Origin: Dipodascopsis uninucleata var. uninucleata
Lineage: Eukaryota; Ascomycota; Lipomycetes; Lipomycetales; Lipomycetaceae
Length of the DNA: 64,000 nt
Assembly (NCBI GenBank): GCA_030568195.1
Contig: JAJLTO010000004.1
Span: 62,001 to 126,000 of the forward strand
Reading direction: 5' to 3'
Within the stretch, counting starts at the first letter, position 1. Every line of letters starts with the position of its first letter. The notes under the pieces are model-generated. The model saw only the letters and a program-made list of their open reading frames with translations. It searched no databases and was not told where the DNA came from. Below, one piece after another: positions 23,262 through 34,756 of the stretch. Made by a program: the position numbers and the translations under genes.

Positions 23262-24929
23262 ATGAATCATAGCGATAGTGGTATGAAGCATTACAGGATC
23301 TCGATGGAGGATACCATCGATGAAGAGTCTGATGACCCCCCGGAAAAGGGAATAATGCTTTCGAGCAATCTTGAAAAAGACTATGATAATTTCCGTCGAC
23401 AGAGTCATACGTCACAGAAGAATCAATCTTCGCTATTGTCCAAGCTGTTGACTTCGCCATCAATTTTTGCATCTTCGTCTTCAGATGGCGGTACGTCTTT
23501 GTCTGGTATCGATCCTTTATCGGATAGCGGTTACACATCACGAAATACTACACCTACTCCGCCACCTCTTACATTAAGCACTCAGTCTCACCATCTTACA
23601 CATCAGCAGCAACAGCAGCAACAGCAGCAACAACAACAACAGCCTCAACTCCAATCAGTTCTGAAGAAGAGTATTATCGTCAGTAAAGGAGGGGATGATC
23701 AAGTCGACTCCGACCGACGCAAGGAGAATAATTGTGGTTTGAAGCTGAAGTTTGCGTGCCAGTTTAGTCAGAAAGATAACGTTGACAGTGACGACGGTGG
23801 CTCGACGGATGCCCTGAAACATCCTCAGCCACAACGTATTTTACGTGTTGATGACGTACTACAGAAAGAGCGACACATCTCCAAACTGAACGCCGAAGTT
23901 GAAGCTGAGGAGGCTGGTGAAGAGGAGGAAGACGACGCTGATGAGGATGGAGAATACGACTCTACGGAAAGTAATCAAGAAGAAGAAGATGATGATGATG
24001 ATGATGATGAGACAGATGATCATTACGCTGATCAGTCAAACAAGGACGATGAAGAAGAAGACGAAGTGATTCCACCTATAATAGCTCCTGGTAGCGCTCA
24101 GGGCTTATTTAAAGTGAAAGCACGACGTTCTCCTACTCCGTATCAGGAGGAGGAGGATGATAATAGTCTAGATGAAGATGAAGAAGATGACTCAGAGTAT
24201 GATTCTAATCTAGATGATGGTTATGCATCTGATTATGATGAGGAGGATGATTATATCTCTGAGGTTGCTGATGTGTATAGAACGGCTACTCCATCGGAAG
24301 ATTTACTGCCTGATACGAATGACTTCGTCTGTGGGACGTTTGATGAGGATCGTTCTATTGAGATCGCATATTATTCTGCTAAAGAAGAGCATGCGAGACT
24401 TGCACATCGTCTTAGGCTGCAGGATATTGATCCTCTGTTTCCTGAGGAGGTTGAAGACGACAGTGACATTATTGGCGAATTAGAGTCTGACAGTAGTAAC
24501 TCTAACAGGTATCCACCAAAGTGTCGTTCGCCTCCACCTTCGAATGTGTATAGATCTCATGTCGCGATTCCGGTCGCTCCAGGTGGCGCAATTGATTCTC
24601 GTCGTGCCGCTAGTCTACAGCATAACTGTCCTCTTTACTTCGCAAGACGTTATCAACAGCATGTAAATAAAGTTCCTGGCAACCACAACAGTATCAATCA
24701 AGCCGTTGTCATATGCAGGGACTCAGGTATCAAACAAAATCGCCGAAGACGAGCTATTGATATTGTGAAAGGATTAGAGAATAAGAATAACAGACGTCGT
24801 GAGAAAAGAGAGAAACGTAACTGTGTTGGAGTACTTCCAGGAGAGGGTGTTGCAAAAATGCGACAGCTTGGATTATTTGCCTTTCAAAAGGGTGAAAACC
24901 CATATGCAGAATGGATGTTGAGTATTTAA
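23262..24929 (+). CDS. DUF3295-like acidic polyQ protein
   Basis: Single exon of 555 residues, probably nuclear, function not known. The order is: Ser-rich N-terminus, a pure Gln run at about 115-126 (CAG/CAA mixed), a long Asp/Glu-rich region at about 215-335, then the block DFVCGTFDEDRSIEIAYYSA followed by LRLQDIDPLFPEE, a Pro/Ser patch (RSPPPSNVYRS), a basic patch (NRRRRAIDIVKG...RRREKREKRN) and a closing GEGVAKMRQLGLFAFQKG...LSI. The DEDR...AY...DIDP.FP block and the GxG..MRQLGL end resemble what I recall of fungal DUF3295 (Mks1-related) proteins. Several acidic codon runs are plain GAT/GAA repeats. The ATG at 23262 is the first in the frame. The family call is moderately sure; no biochemical role can be read from the sequence. 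Confidence 0.7.
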   Translation: MNHSDSGMKHYRISMEDTIDEESDDPPEKGIMLSSNLEKDYDNFRRQSHTSQKNQSSLLSKLLTSPSIFASSSSDGGTSLSGIDPLSDSGYTSRNTTPTPPPLTLSTQSHHLTHQQQQQQQQQQQQQPQLQSVLKKSIIVSKGGDDQVDSDRRKENNCGLKLKFACQFSQKDNVDSDDGGSTDALKHPQPQRILRVDDVLQKERHISKLNAEVEAEEAGEEEEDDADEDGEYDSTESNQEEEDDDDDDDETDDHYADQSNKDDEEEDEVIPPIIAPGSAQGLFKVKARRSPTPYQEEEDDNSLDEDEEDDSEYDSNLDDGYASDYDEEDDYISEVADVYRTATPSEDLLPDTNDFVCGTFDEDRSIEIAYYSAKEEHARLAHRLRLQDIDPLFPEEVEDDSDIIGELESDSSNSNRYPPKCRSPPPSNVYRSHVAIPVAPGGAIDSRRAASLQHNCPLYFARRYQQHVNKVPGNHNSINQAVVICRDSGIKQNRRRRAIDIVKGLENKNNRRREKREKRNCVGVLPGEGVAKMRQLGLFAFQKGENPYAEWMLSI

Positions 24930-26184
24930 AGTACATTTACTGTGATCTTTCAGCTCATTTTGTTCTCTTAATTCTCTATTCTATTGTACTTGTATGTATA
25001 ATGAATAATCTTTTATGTTACCACTATGTCGTGAATAATCATATCACTATATGTTCTCCTATTTGAGAATATTCATATGCATTTTAATGACCTAATGAAG
25101 ATTTTTGTAGCTCACTGCTTGGAGGTTCACGTTATAGATTCATTTGCTCTTCTTCGAGCTTTATTTATCTTAATATATATCACATGGATGCATACATTAC
25201 ATTGTTACCCAATTACATTAAGTATCAAAATCATTAAAAAATTTATTCCAAAAAATTTCAAAATACCATTAACGATATCCATTGAACGAATAGATAATAG
25301 ACTCAAGCTTGTCGTAACTATCTAATCATTCTGTCCGCAGTAGAGGATTAATAATATACACAATGTCGTATCACGAAGTGAAGCAAGTTGTTTAGCTTCG
25401 ACTAACCCATTTTTTAGAATAGTCCTTTGAATGTGCCATGCGATCAAACTAGCTTATAGTACCGTCATGATAGCTGATTAAAACTCGTTTTAACTGCTGC
25501 TAGTAAGGAATACTAGCGCATAAGACAGAATACGTAAGAATACGCCTGCGCAGATGCATTTCCATTTGCAACATTTACAAATATACTCTTCTTATGTTCT
25601 CGTCGACATTCTAGCGCTTCATACGCTCTGTTATTCACACGGATTTATCTTGATATAAATGAGATAAAAGGGGGCAATCTCTCCTCACTTGAGATTCTCA
25701 GCACTCTTGCCAGATAGTAAAAATAAAAGGCATTAGAATCATTTGAATCCTAATGACAGTAACAAATTTAAACGCCAAAAAATGATTTCTTCCTAAAGAC
25801 AAAAATAAAAGCGTAAGTCATGATAAAAAATAATTACCATATCACAAAGAAGAAAAGAGAAAAAGTTAAGAATACAAAATAGTGTCGACTGAAGCCCATT
25901 ATAAAAATGTACCAGCAATCTCGAATTCAATATCCAGGGCATTAGCTCTAACATCATAAAAAAAACACTGTAAAACAAGCAAACAAAACCAGCAAGGCAA
26001 TCCAGTCAAAAAAACACGATGTGAACGAGGATAGTGATAATAATAAAACCGTAATATGACAGTAGTACTAGAGTAAGTAATAGTAGGAAACATGAAATGC
26101 ACAGTTTTAAGAAAGACGTTTATATATAAAATGTATATACTAATTCATAACACATAAGTATAGTAATGACAAAGTTTTCTCTTC
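24930..26184. other. Convergent 3' flanks, AT-rich
   Basis: About 1.25 kb between the DUF3295 gene end and the HAL4 gene end. Open frames here (25077, 25793, 25899) are low-complexity and hydrophobic by AT bias only. No gene was recognised. Confidence 0.5.
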
Positions 26185-27471
26185 TCATGAACCCTGCTCG
26201 CCAGCTTCGCATACCACAATTTCTCGACCCCACTCGCTGTTTAAAATTTGTTTGCCAGTGATACGGCGACCAGGATGGGGATCTAATATAGAATACACAA
26301 CATTCCTACAGCGAGCGCGCTCAAGTTGTTCAATAGGCTCATATCCAGCTTCATCCTTACGTCGCTCCAGATACATTCTGTAAAATTCGTCCTCGTCCTT
26401 TTTAGCAATCTTCCACAGATGCCGACCAGTACGCATTGCCATATAAATAACACCAGTTGCCCAAACATCAACTGGACGTGGATCAAATTCATCAGCTGTA
26501 TATTCTTCAGGAGCAATATAAGGAGCAGAGCCACAAATACCATTCGTCAAATGTATGTCACGTTCCCAGGCCATACGAAAGCATTCACCATTACCAAAGT
26601 CAGTAATTTTCAAGCAACCATTAGTGGTCAGTAAAAGATTCTCGGGTTTTAAATCTCGGTGTGCAACTCCCATCTCATGCATGTATACAACACCCCGCAT
26701 TAGCTGCTTGAAGTAGCAATCTGCCTCCATTGCTTCAAGTTTACCAGAGCTCAAGATCAATGTATAAAGGTCACCACCAGCACAGAACTCCATAACCTCA
26801 CAATATTCACCTCGCTCGTCCTGTATCAGATCCAGAGTGTGAATAACGTTAGGATGGCGTAGCGATGATGAGATACAGAACTCTGATGTCAGTCTCTTAG
26901 TATACTTCTTCTGCGACTCTGCTGGTCGACGTTTAAATTCTTTAACAGCATATAATTGTTCTCTACTACCATTTTTTGGATCTACTTTGTGTGAAATTCT
27001 GACAATACCAAAAGCTCCACGACCTATGATCTCGTGACACTTTCCATACTTCGCAACTAATGACGATGCACCAGCAGCATTACCGTCCTTCTTTGACTGC
27101 GCAGCATGCTCACGCTCACTACGAACCCAAGAAGACATAAGTGACAACGACTGAAATTCATCACGTAACTCAGCTGTTGTCTCTTTCTTCTTGGCACCGA
27201 TCATTTCGCGGAGCATGTTTGAAAGTTTTTCTTGCCGCTTTGTGCTCTTCAAAAAATGTTGATGAGATTTTCCATCTTCAGCGAGGATAAATCGAGCATT
27301 CGCTAAATGATTGTCTCTAGTAGAATGCTGACGTTCAAGAGCTGTTGATTTCAAATCATTTTTGGATTTTGTAGAATCCGAGGAAAGAGTTGTCCTCCTG
27401 CCCAATCCAAGTAGATTAGTAGTGCTGCTATGCGGTCTTGCTATAGGTGACGGTGACGGTGTAGACGCCAT
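26185..27471 (-). CDS. HAL4: Ser/Thr kinase of the Hal4/Sat4 family
   Basis: Fungal-specific kinase group (Sat4/Hal4, Hal5) that stabilises the Trk potassium transporters and other plasma-membrane nutrient transporters, and so governs salt tolerance. Single exon, 428 residues; the N-terminal 140 residues are Ser/Thr-rich and probably regulatory. The kinase domain spans about 141-416: glycine loop IGRGAFGIV at 149-157, catalytic Lys177 in YAVKEFKRR, HRDLKPEN at 271-278, DFG at 291-293 within DFGNGECFRM, GSAPYIAPEEY at 314-324. KRRPAESQKKYTKRLTSEFC and NGECFRMAWER are hallmarks of this group rather than of Npr1 or Ptk kinases. All catalytic residues are present. The ATG at 27471 (AACAATGG) is the first in the frame. 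Confidence 0.9.
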   Translation of the reverse strand: MASTPSPSPIARPHSSTTNLLGLGRRTTLSSDSTKSKNDLKSTALERQHSTRDNHLANARFILAEDGKSHQHFLKSTKRQEKLSNMLREMIGAKKKETTAELRDEFQSLSLMSSWVRSEREHAAQSKKDGNAAGASSLVAKYGKCHEIIGRGAFGIVRISHKVDPKNGSREQLYAVKEFKRRPAESQKKYTKRLTSEFCISSSLRHPNVIHTLDLIQDERGEYCEVMEFCAGGDLYTLILSSGKLEAMEADCYFKQLMRGVVYMHEMGVAHRDLKPENLLLTTNGCLKITDFGNGECFRMAWERDIHLTNGICGSAPYIAPEEYTADEFDPRPVDVWATGVIYMAMRTGRHLWKIAKKDEDEFYRMYLERRKDEAGYEPIEQLERARCRNVVYSILDPHPGRRITGKQILNSEWGREIVVCEAGEQGS

Positions 27472-30400
27472 TGTTCAAATATCTGATTACTAAAATCTCA
27501 ACTCCAAAGTATTTAGGTCTATCAGAAGCGTAATTGTAGATGTGCTATGCTCTATATCTTTTAACTTTGTGTGATCAGAATAATTTCGTCTGTTTAGAAG
27601 CAGCTAGTTAAATCAGCGAGCCGTTTCAAAGAAAGTTCCGAATAAAAACCACAAAGATCCAATATTAAAAAATACCTTGCAAACTGTAAGCGTAATAATG
27701 CGTGACTGCCAAAGCTCCCTTCTTTACCGAAATCAATATTATTTAAATTAGTTGTAGCCAAAGTATAAAATGTAGACTGTTTAAGTATTCGATTAAGGAA
27801 ACTTGTATGTGACAGATTCACTCAAACGTTTCGAACAATAAAGAAATTTGTTGTGGCAGCTGAACAAATTAACCGGTCAACACATGATGACTTCTGCTTC
27901 AAACCGAAAAGTTATCCGACGAAAGTGAAACACTCCAAATATAAAAATAATATACAAATAATCTCTTTAGGAAAAAGACCGATTCCAAAGAGGATCTACT
28001 GCACGCTGCTATAGCACATATACCTGTAGGTATTTATGCACACGTTAAGTTTACTTTATCGTTACTTTATCGATCTTTGGATCTGTCGAAATCCTCGGCG
28101 ATATATGATTTCTTTCTTGTCCAAATTTTCTGATCCTCGAAACTTTCAGCCTTTTTTCTTCCTGGATAGTTTAATCGGCCCTCTAGAAGTCGCTGTGACT
28201 CCACCCTTTCTAATGGGCAGCGTAGTCCGTCTCTTTAGAGCGACAAAACCCCGCCTTAACTGACAAGTACTTCACCAAATAAACAGAAACTCGAATCTTT
28301 CAAATCCGACTTTTCTATTTGACAAAATGATTAGACAAAACTAAACTACAACTATGCAGTCATAGCCATACCACACGGGCAGGCATGCCTTTACTCCGAA
28401 GTATAATATCCACCTGTCGACATAGCCAACAAGAAAGATAATTCACTTTCGAAGTGCGGAGCTTATGCTCCTGTTGGAGAAGTATCTTACCAATAAAAAT
28501 AGAGAGAAAGACCTAAAAAAGATCCTGAAGAGCCATATAGCAGTAATAATGAAACCTCTAGAATAGCAGACCAAAAGAATCAAAATATCCTATATTTTTC
28601 CCGAGGGAGAAAAGAGGAAGAAAAAAAAGAGAAGAAAGGAAGAAAAAAAGAATAAAAGAAGTGGAAAAAAAAGATGGGAAATGAAAGGATTAATAGACTT
28701 CTTTTCTATTGAATATGCGTAAATCAAAAGCAAGCAAAAAAAACAAAAAACAAAAAAGTGTGTTAGGGAAATACAATATAAGTAAAAGTAATATAATAAT
28801 AATAAAACGAATTTTGAAATATAGTAACTTGCACAGAAAATGAGTTTTGCATGTGTGCAAAAATAGACGACGTTGGAAATTCCTTCACTAATTAAAAATT
28901 CCTGCGCACAACTCAAAAATAAATTAATATTATCTAATTACCATTATGTATCAGAGTATCAGCTTTGCCCGAAAGAGTATACACCTAACCCCGAAAGGTT
29001 TTGGATTTTTGGAATAGGTTTTGAACCACCGATACAACGCATTCATTGCCCACTCGTAAAATAGATTTTATGTAAGACAAGCGATAATGTATCCGTTGAT
29101 GCACATTCTAGGTTTTGATTCACACTCGAGTAGGCAGAACTGCCTTAAAACGTAGTAGCTGCATTAAGCCGTCAGTACGCACCACAGCAATCATAATAAC
29201 GTAAGTTATCTCAGCCAGACAGCTATGCTAAGGACCTTTATTACTAATGGTGGAAGGATAGTTACTATTCACTATTTGCTTCTACTTCACTTGTAACATT
29301 TTCTCGAGAAACAGCTCTGTAACTACCTGTCTACAGTTTGCCTACAGTTTGCCCACAGGGTTGCCAATGCCAGAGGGATGCACTGCCGAGAAAGCTTAGC
29401 GCTCGCTCAAGAAAAAAGCTGGTCTTAGCTCTAAAGGTCGTAGCCAGCAGTCCAAGACCTTGAATACTTTCTTACGCTTCACATCGCCGGTTACTGACAG
29501 CAGCTTACGCCAGATACGCAGGGGGTCCATTTCGCTTGTTGTTATAGACAAGAGCCATAAACGCACAAAGTCGTAGAATAATATGCCTTCATCTGCACAG
29601 CAATGTAGCTTGCCGTAAGGGAAATTTTAATTTCTGCCCTCTTATTTTGGTGCCCGCTTGTCGAACTTGGCGTAAATTACGTATTGAATAGAGTCCAGGC
29701 ACAGTTGCGGCGATCCTTATTTCTGATTGCACGTAGCATAAAAGAGGGTACTTGTCTCTTTTAGCAAATGTGTTTCTGGCCAGTGTGCCGCTCTCTGTTT
29801 ATAATTCTGTTTATCGTTGAGCGCCATTACACTTGCTGCATAGAGTCTAAGGCAGAAAGGTCGTGTACACAGTAGAATAGATACAGCCAAGCGACATGAG
29901 CAAGAATCTGGCACATAAAATATGTGCTCCTGAGCGGCCATTGACACTAAATACCTGTCAACCGATTGTTTGTGCAGTGAGACGCCTATGAGACTCCAAT
30001 GAGACGCCGCATTATTATTGGTTTGTCGCTAGACGAACTTCTATTCCCTTTAGCTATTGTTTTGTTTACGAGTGTCATCGTAGGGAAATTAACGGGTCAC
30101 TGACTCACCAGCATAGCCAGAGGCCACTAGTTAGACGTATGTTCCCTTTCATTAAATGGCCAGCTGCTCCTCCTCTATCACAGAATAGCTTTATGCGCTG
30201 CTCCCCAAAGTCTGAATAGACAAGAGTTTAAAATATTGAAATATTCTGGCAGATGACATCATCCTTCGAGCGTCCGGCTCGACTAAGCTAGCTCTCTAAT
30301 AACTAGACTGACGGCCCAGCTGCTGGAAAAAGTGGACCATTCGAGAACCAATGTGAAGGATAGAGCTGTACAGCGCCACAGTCTCGATGCGACGTGCAAC

Positions 30401-32418
30401 TTAAATCTTGGAATGATGAGCTGAATTTTAAATAGAATTTTTACCTGAGGTCATTCTCACGAAGTTAGCTAACAGGTCGTAGTCGTTTTTCCTCTGCTTA
30501 GTAACCCAAGTATCCAGCACCTTAGTTTCTACTTGATTTACTATTAACTGATGTTGACATTGTAGTTAACTGTTAGTTAGCTATCACAAAGCAACTAGTT
30601 AACCTTCACATAAAATGCTCATTAAAATTGATTTTTCACTGAACTGAGGTTCATTGGGTATGCACTAACTCAATTACTGCCAGCGTCTCGATACATACAC
30701 GAAAAGACTCTATTTTACTCTCTTCCAGCGGTAAAGCTAGCTATATGTGATGGTCCGGTGATACCTCTGAGCATGGCCCTGCTATGGATAATGACAGGAA
30801 CAAAGAGGAACTACAGGGAAAACCAGGAAAATCGCGAATCTACTATCCAAGAGACTAGACGAATAAGACTACTCAGAATAGGAACTGATATGTACCGCTA
30901 TGTAGATAGTTCTGAGGTATGGCGTTTGCTACGCAAGAGCTCATAAAATTTTCGAACCAAAATATATGCAACCTGGCAAGAGCGCGTCAGGAGATGCAGT
31001 CTCTGTGCCTTAGAATTTTGTCGGCTGGGATCGGACTAAGCTGTCTCGTATTTAATAGTTCTCCTCTTAGCTGTGACTCCCGAAGAGTTGTCATCGCAGG
31101 TTATCAAAAAAAGTCTCCTAACAGCCACAACCTCAACCCCAGAAAGTTACGGCGTAACTGTTACCTGGTAACAAGAACCAAACATCTGAGCAGTACTACT
31201 AGCTTGCTCGTGTTAATGCTACCAGACAAGCAGATCTGTGACTGGAGGGTAATTTTACTGCTGTGATCATTTCCTTTAGCTTTGCGGATGGCCCAAGGAT
31301 ATATTCTGCGGCAGTTCCGAGTCTGGCTGCTACAGACACACAGACTTTCGCTCTATTTTACTTTCACTTTCACTCTCTGTGTGGTGTATAGCAGAGCACA
31401 ATATTGCGCAATGCCATAGGCAGATAATAAATGAAATAAATTCACTGGTGGCGTACAGTGCCGGATTTTCGGCTGTATGGCACTAGCTATTCATCGCTGC
31501 GTGAGATATTTTCTATGGTGCCTAGATCACTAAACATCGTTTTATCTACTACGTGCCTGCACATTCGTCTTTTTAGGTCTGTTGGTGCTTTCTTTATCGT
31601 AGCCTCCTCTTCTGTAGCCTCTTCTTGGCCCCTTTGGCCGGCGCTCTGAAACCATGACGTCAAAATATTTAATAACGCTCTTCTGGCACTTGCCTTGCCG
31701 TCTACTGTAGGAAGTGTTTATCAAACCAGCTTCATGGTAAGTTTGATATCATATGACTTACTTCGTCGGCCTCTCTATACACCCCTCACCTCCGTGAGAC
31801 TTTAAAGTACAATAGCATATCCTCATAGTAGCTGAATTTTTCAGTCTAGAATGTTTGATTGCGCAAAATGAAAGGCGCAGGTCATTTTGTCTGGCAAACA
31901 TAGAGGGCATGAATCACATTCTCAGATCTGGTGTGTAGTCACATCAAGTTCAATCTACTGTTTCGTCGCAACGCACGTCCTCTAAGTATAATCGTCGTTT
32001 TTACCTGCACCCTGCTACATAAATAATATTTCCTTCATCGACAGTCACAGAGCCCCGTATCCTTATTTGTTTATCCGAGATTACGTTGATATTATCATGT
32101 ATTCTATATTATTGTATTGATGACAAAACCAAACCAAAATAAAATTAAAAATTACTAGATAATTAAAATAAGCAAACTATATAACAATGGATGAGAAGCT
32201 AAGCAACTAAACCTGGCGTAACCATGATACAACAAAAACAAAACTCCGGCCATAAATACTTTTTATATGTTCGCCTATCAATATACTTCGTGTATGTACA
32301 AATAGGGAGTAGATGTATTGCAGGCACACGCAAAGGGAACCTTCCGCTACTAATAACGCTGAACCAAGAAACACATCGTCCTTAATCTCCCACGCGCAAT
32401 CTTACGACTATTAACTAT
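27472..32418. other. 4.9 kb stretch without a recognised gene
   Basis: Upstream of HAL4 on the left and downstream of SSP1 on the right. A purine-rich tract (GAAGAAAAA type) lies at 28608-28680, and 11-base units ending in CTACAGTTTG repeat at 29330-29359. The longest open frames (28590, 30758, 30919, 31458) have no domain and no codon-use pattern like the real genes. No transposase, reverse transcriptase, RNA gene or terminal repeat was recognised. Confidence 0.4.
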
Positions 32419-34749
32419 TTACTCGGGTGAAAGGCCCATCGCGCGAATAAAGCTTCCCACTCTAATCTCAGCATCTTCTGCAAATGGCTTTCGATCATAA
32501 GTGTCAAGACTCTTGGATCTTGCTGAAGAGCCATTCATGGCGCCAGTTGTCAACAGTGCCAAGTCGGGCGTACTTAGTTGACCATCAAGTCTGTTGCCAT
32601 TAGTCTTCGAATACTGCTCCTCACACTCTCGCAGTCGGGCATCCAGGATGTCTTCAACGAGATTCGCGTCAAGCTCCCCCTTCCCATTTTCTTCCAGCTC
32701 CAGTCTCAGCTTCAAGCCTTCATGGAACATTCTCAAAGATCTGATTATTTCATCCTTAGATGATAGCGAGCTATCTATAGCATTCTCTGGTAGTGACGGT
32801 AGTATCGATATAGACGACGACACTGACGAACAGGAGGAAGCATCCGAACTGGAGTTAACTATTGGCATGCCACGTGGAGTAAACGGTTCTGTCATGTCGT
32901 TCTCCATAGGACTAACGCCATCGCTATTGGCACGCAATGTTTCGCCGGGACTAGGTGCTCTAGCACGAGCCTTCTTTTGAACATTGTTTACTGCGCGAAC
33001 AATGTTGAAAACACCACGAATACCACTAATGGCACGATCAATATCCTGCTGTGTAACTGCATTAGCTGCTGCAGACGCAACACCACCAGTGTTCTCTTCT
33101 TCAGAAAGCAGTTCGTCGAGGCCACCTAAAGTAACCCATGGATGCACCCTCAGCTTGGGCATTGTTATTCTTGATTTGAAGTCCTTAATAAGCAACAGCT
33201 GCAAAAGATCTCTCAGTTCTGGACTGGCGGTTTCAGGGATTTCAATTTCATCATATTGAATAGAGCTATAAAGCTCTATGATATTCTGCTTCTCAAATGG
33301 CAAGCGGCCAAATGCTAAGTAATACAAAGTAACTCCCATGGCCCATATATCTGCTGCACGACCAGAATAATCAACTCTGGGTACAGCACAGAGCTCTGGC
33401 GCCTGGAACGCTGGAGTACCAGCAGCTGTTGTCATTGCGTCATTGTCCTTCTCAAATATCTCCGAAACTCCAAAGTCGACGATTTTCAAAACATTCTCAT
33501 CGTTGAGTAGAAGATTATCCGGTTTAATATCACGATGCACAGTCCCCTGAGAATGCAGATATTCAATTCCTAGAATGAGGTCTCTGAAATAAAGCCTACA
33601 TTGTTCCTCATCGTACGGTGTGGCTGGAGAATCCACACCAACCTTCATAATTTCACCCTTTCCGCACCATTCTAAGACCATGTACAAAGAATCACCGGTT
33701 GGATTGTCCAATACCTCGATCAGATTAGCGACATTAACATGATCCAGCTTTTTAAGAATAGCAATTTCTCGTCGTATGAGGTTCAAAGAATTGCCGTCCT
33801 CCGTATTCTTTTGGAATTCATTTGCAGTTACTTGGGGTCCTGGTGAATGAAATCCAGATAATGGTAATTTGGATCCACCGGGAGAACGCGCACTCCTCTG
33901 TCGTAAAAAGTTCGAACGAATCTGTCTACGTAGTCTCGATTTACTGAACTCTTTGATAGCATATATCTCGTTGGTTTGCGAATCTATGGCCTTGCTCACA
34001 GCTCCGTACGAGCCACGGCCAATTTCCTCTTTAATGATGTACTGGTTAAGGACTTGAGTATCACCTTCCTGCCTGTACTGCGCATCCAGTGTCTCCTTAA
34101 TATCCCGATAACCACTCTTGACTCTGCGGTGGTGTCTGTTAGGGCTGCGAAGACTTCGCTGCCACGATTCTGTAAAATAACCACTTGGCCCTCCACCTAA
34201 TTTATTTATAGTTGCACTGAATGCGGGTAGTCTCACTGAACTGTGCACTTCTGGAGAGACATCCAAAGATAGAAACGAAGACATGAGCTCTTCTGTATTG
34301 GTAAACTCTTTGAACACGCTTTGTGGTAATACAATATTTGGCGGTATATTTTTACGTACTAAGGAACAGCCAATAGGTGGCGAAAGACGCTCTGGATCGC
34401 TGGTGATTGCCGTACATTCCGTTCCAACATCAGTATCCCGAGCTTCTACGCCTGACACTGAAAGCAGAGCGGTATAATATGACGATTCGAGTGACTGCAG
34501 ATCACTATTTGGATTCTCAGGCGGACGACTAGTATTCGATCTATTGTGTACCGAGAAGGCATTGGTCGCGATATCTCGGGGAACGTTTGAGAATTCATCC
34601 TCAGGGTGTTGACGAGTGTAACCTATAGCGGACGCTGGCGTTCCTGTGTTTTCATTTGTATCGCGCAAGTCTGCTGCTGCATCATCTACCAATACATTTG
34701 CTGAGAGCACCACAGTACGTGGAGCGAGCGCACTATTAATCATCGCCAT
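32419..34749 (-). CDS. SSP1: CaMKK-like Ser/Thr kinase (Ssp1/Sak1 type)
   Basis: Upstream kinase of the Snf1/AMPK pathway; fission-yeast Ssp1 and budding-yeast Sak1/Tos3/Elm1 are the relatives. Single exon, 776 residues from the ATG at 34749; the frame stays open further upstream but has no earlier ATG. The N-terminal 235 residues are Ser-rich. The kinase domain covers about 237-570: GRGSYG at 244-249, catalytic Lys266 in YAIKEFSKSRLRR, then the Arg/Pro-rich insert (about 270-325) typical of CaMKK, VHRDIKPDN at 404-412, DFG at 425-427, AGTPAFQAPE at 443-452. The C-terminal tail of about 200 residues has the VFNIVRAVNNVQKKARARAP block and a Ser-rich region. A 6-codon upstream frame overlaps the start. 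Which of the three yeast paralogues is the orthologue cannot be told; the CaMKK-type insert favours the Ssp1 name. Confidence 0.88.
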   Translation of the reverse strand: MAMINSALAPRTVVLSANVLVDDAAADLRDTNENTGTPASAIGYTRQHPEDEFSNVPRDIATNAFSVHNRSNTSRPPENPNSDLQSLESSYYTALLSVSGVEARDTDVGTECTAITSDPERLSPPIGCSLVRKNIPPNIVLPQSVFKEFTNTEELMSSFLSLDVSPEVHSSVRLPAFSATINKLGGGPSGYFTESWQRSLRSPNRHHRRVKSGYRDIKETLDAQYRQEGDTQVLNQYIIKEEIGRGSYGAVSKAIDSQTNEIYAIKEFSKSRLRRQIRSNFLRQRSARSPGGSKLPLSGFHSPGPQVTANEFQKNTEDGNSLNLIRREIAILKKLDHVNVANLIEVLDNPTGDSLYMVLEWCGKGEIMKVGVDSPATPYDEEQCRLYFRDLILGIEYLHSQGTVHRDIKPDNLLLNDENVLKIVDFGVSEIFEKDNDAMTTAAGTPAFQAPELCAVPRVDYSGRAADIWAMGVTLYYLAFGRLPFEKQNIIELYSSIQYDEIEIPETASPELRDLLQLLLIKDFKSRITMPKLRVHPWVTLGGLDELLSEEENTGGVASAAANAVTQQDIDRAISGIRGVFNIVRAVNNVQKKARARAPSPGETLRANSDGVSPMENDMTEPFTPRGMPIVNSSSDASSCSSVSSSISILPSLPENAIDSSLSSKDEIIRSLRMFHEGLKLRLELEENGKGELDANLVEDILDARLRECEEQYSKTNGNRLDGQLSTPDLALLTTGAMNGSSARSKSLDTYDRKPFAEDAEIRVGSFIRAMGLSPE

Positions 34750-34756
34750 CGTACAT
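34736..34756 (-). promoter_or_regulatory. Short upstream ORF overlapping SSP1 start
   Basis: An ATG at 34756-34754 opens a 6-codon frame (MYDGDD, then TAA) that overlaps the SSP1 ATG at 34749 in another frame. Its context is poorer than that of the main start (ATG followed by G). It could lower SSP1 translation; it matters only if the transcript starts upstream of it. Confidence 0.4.
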
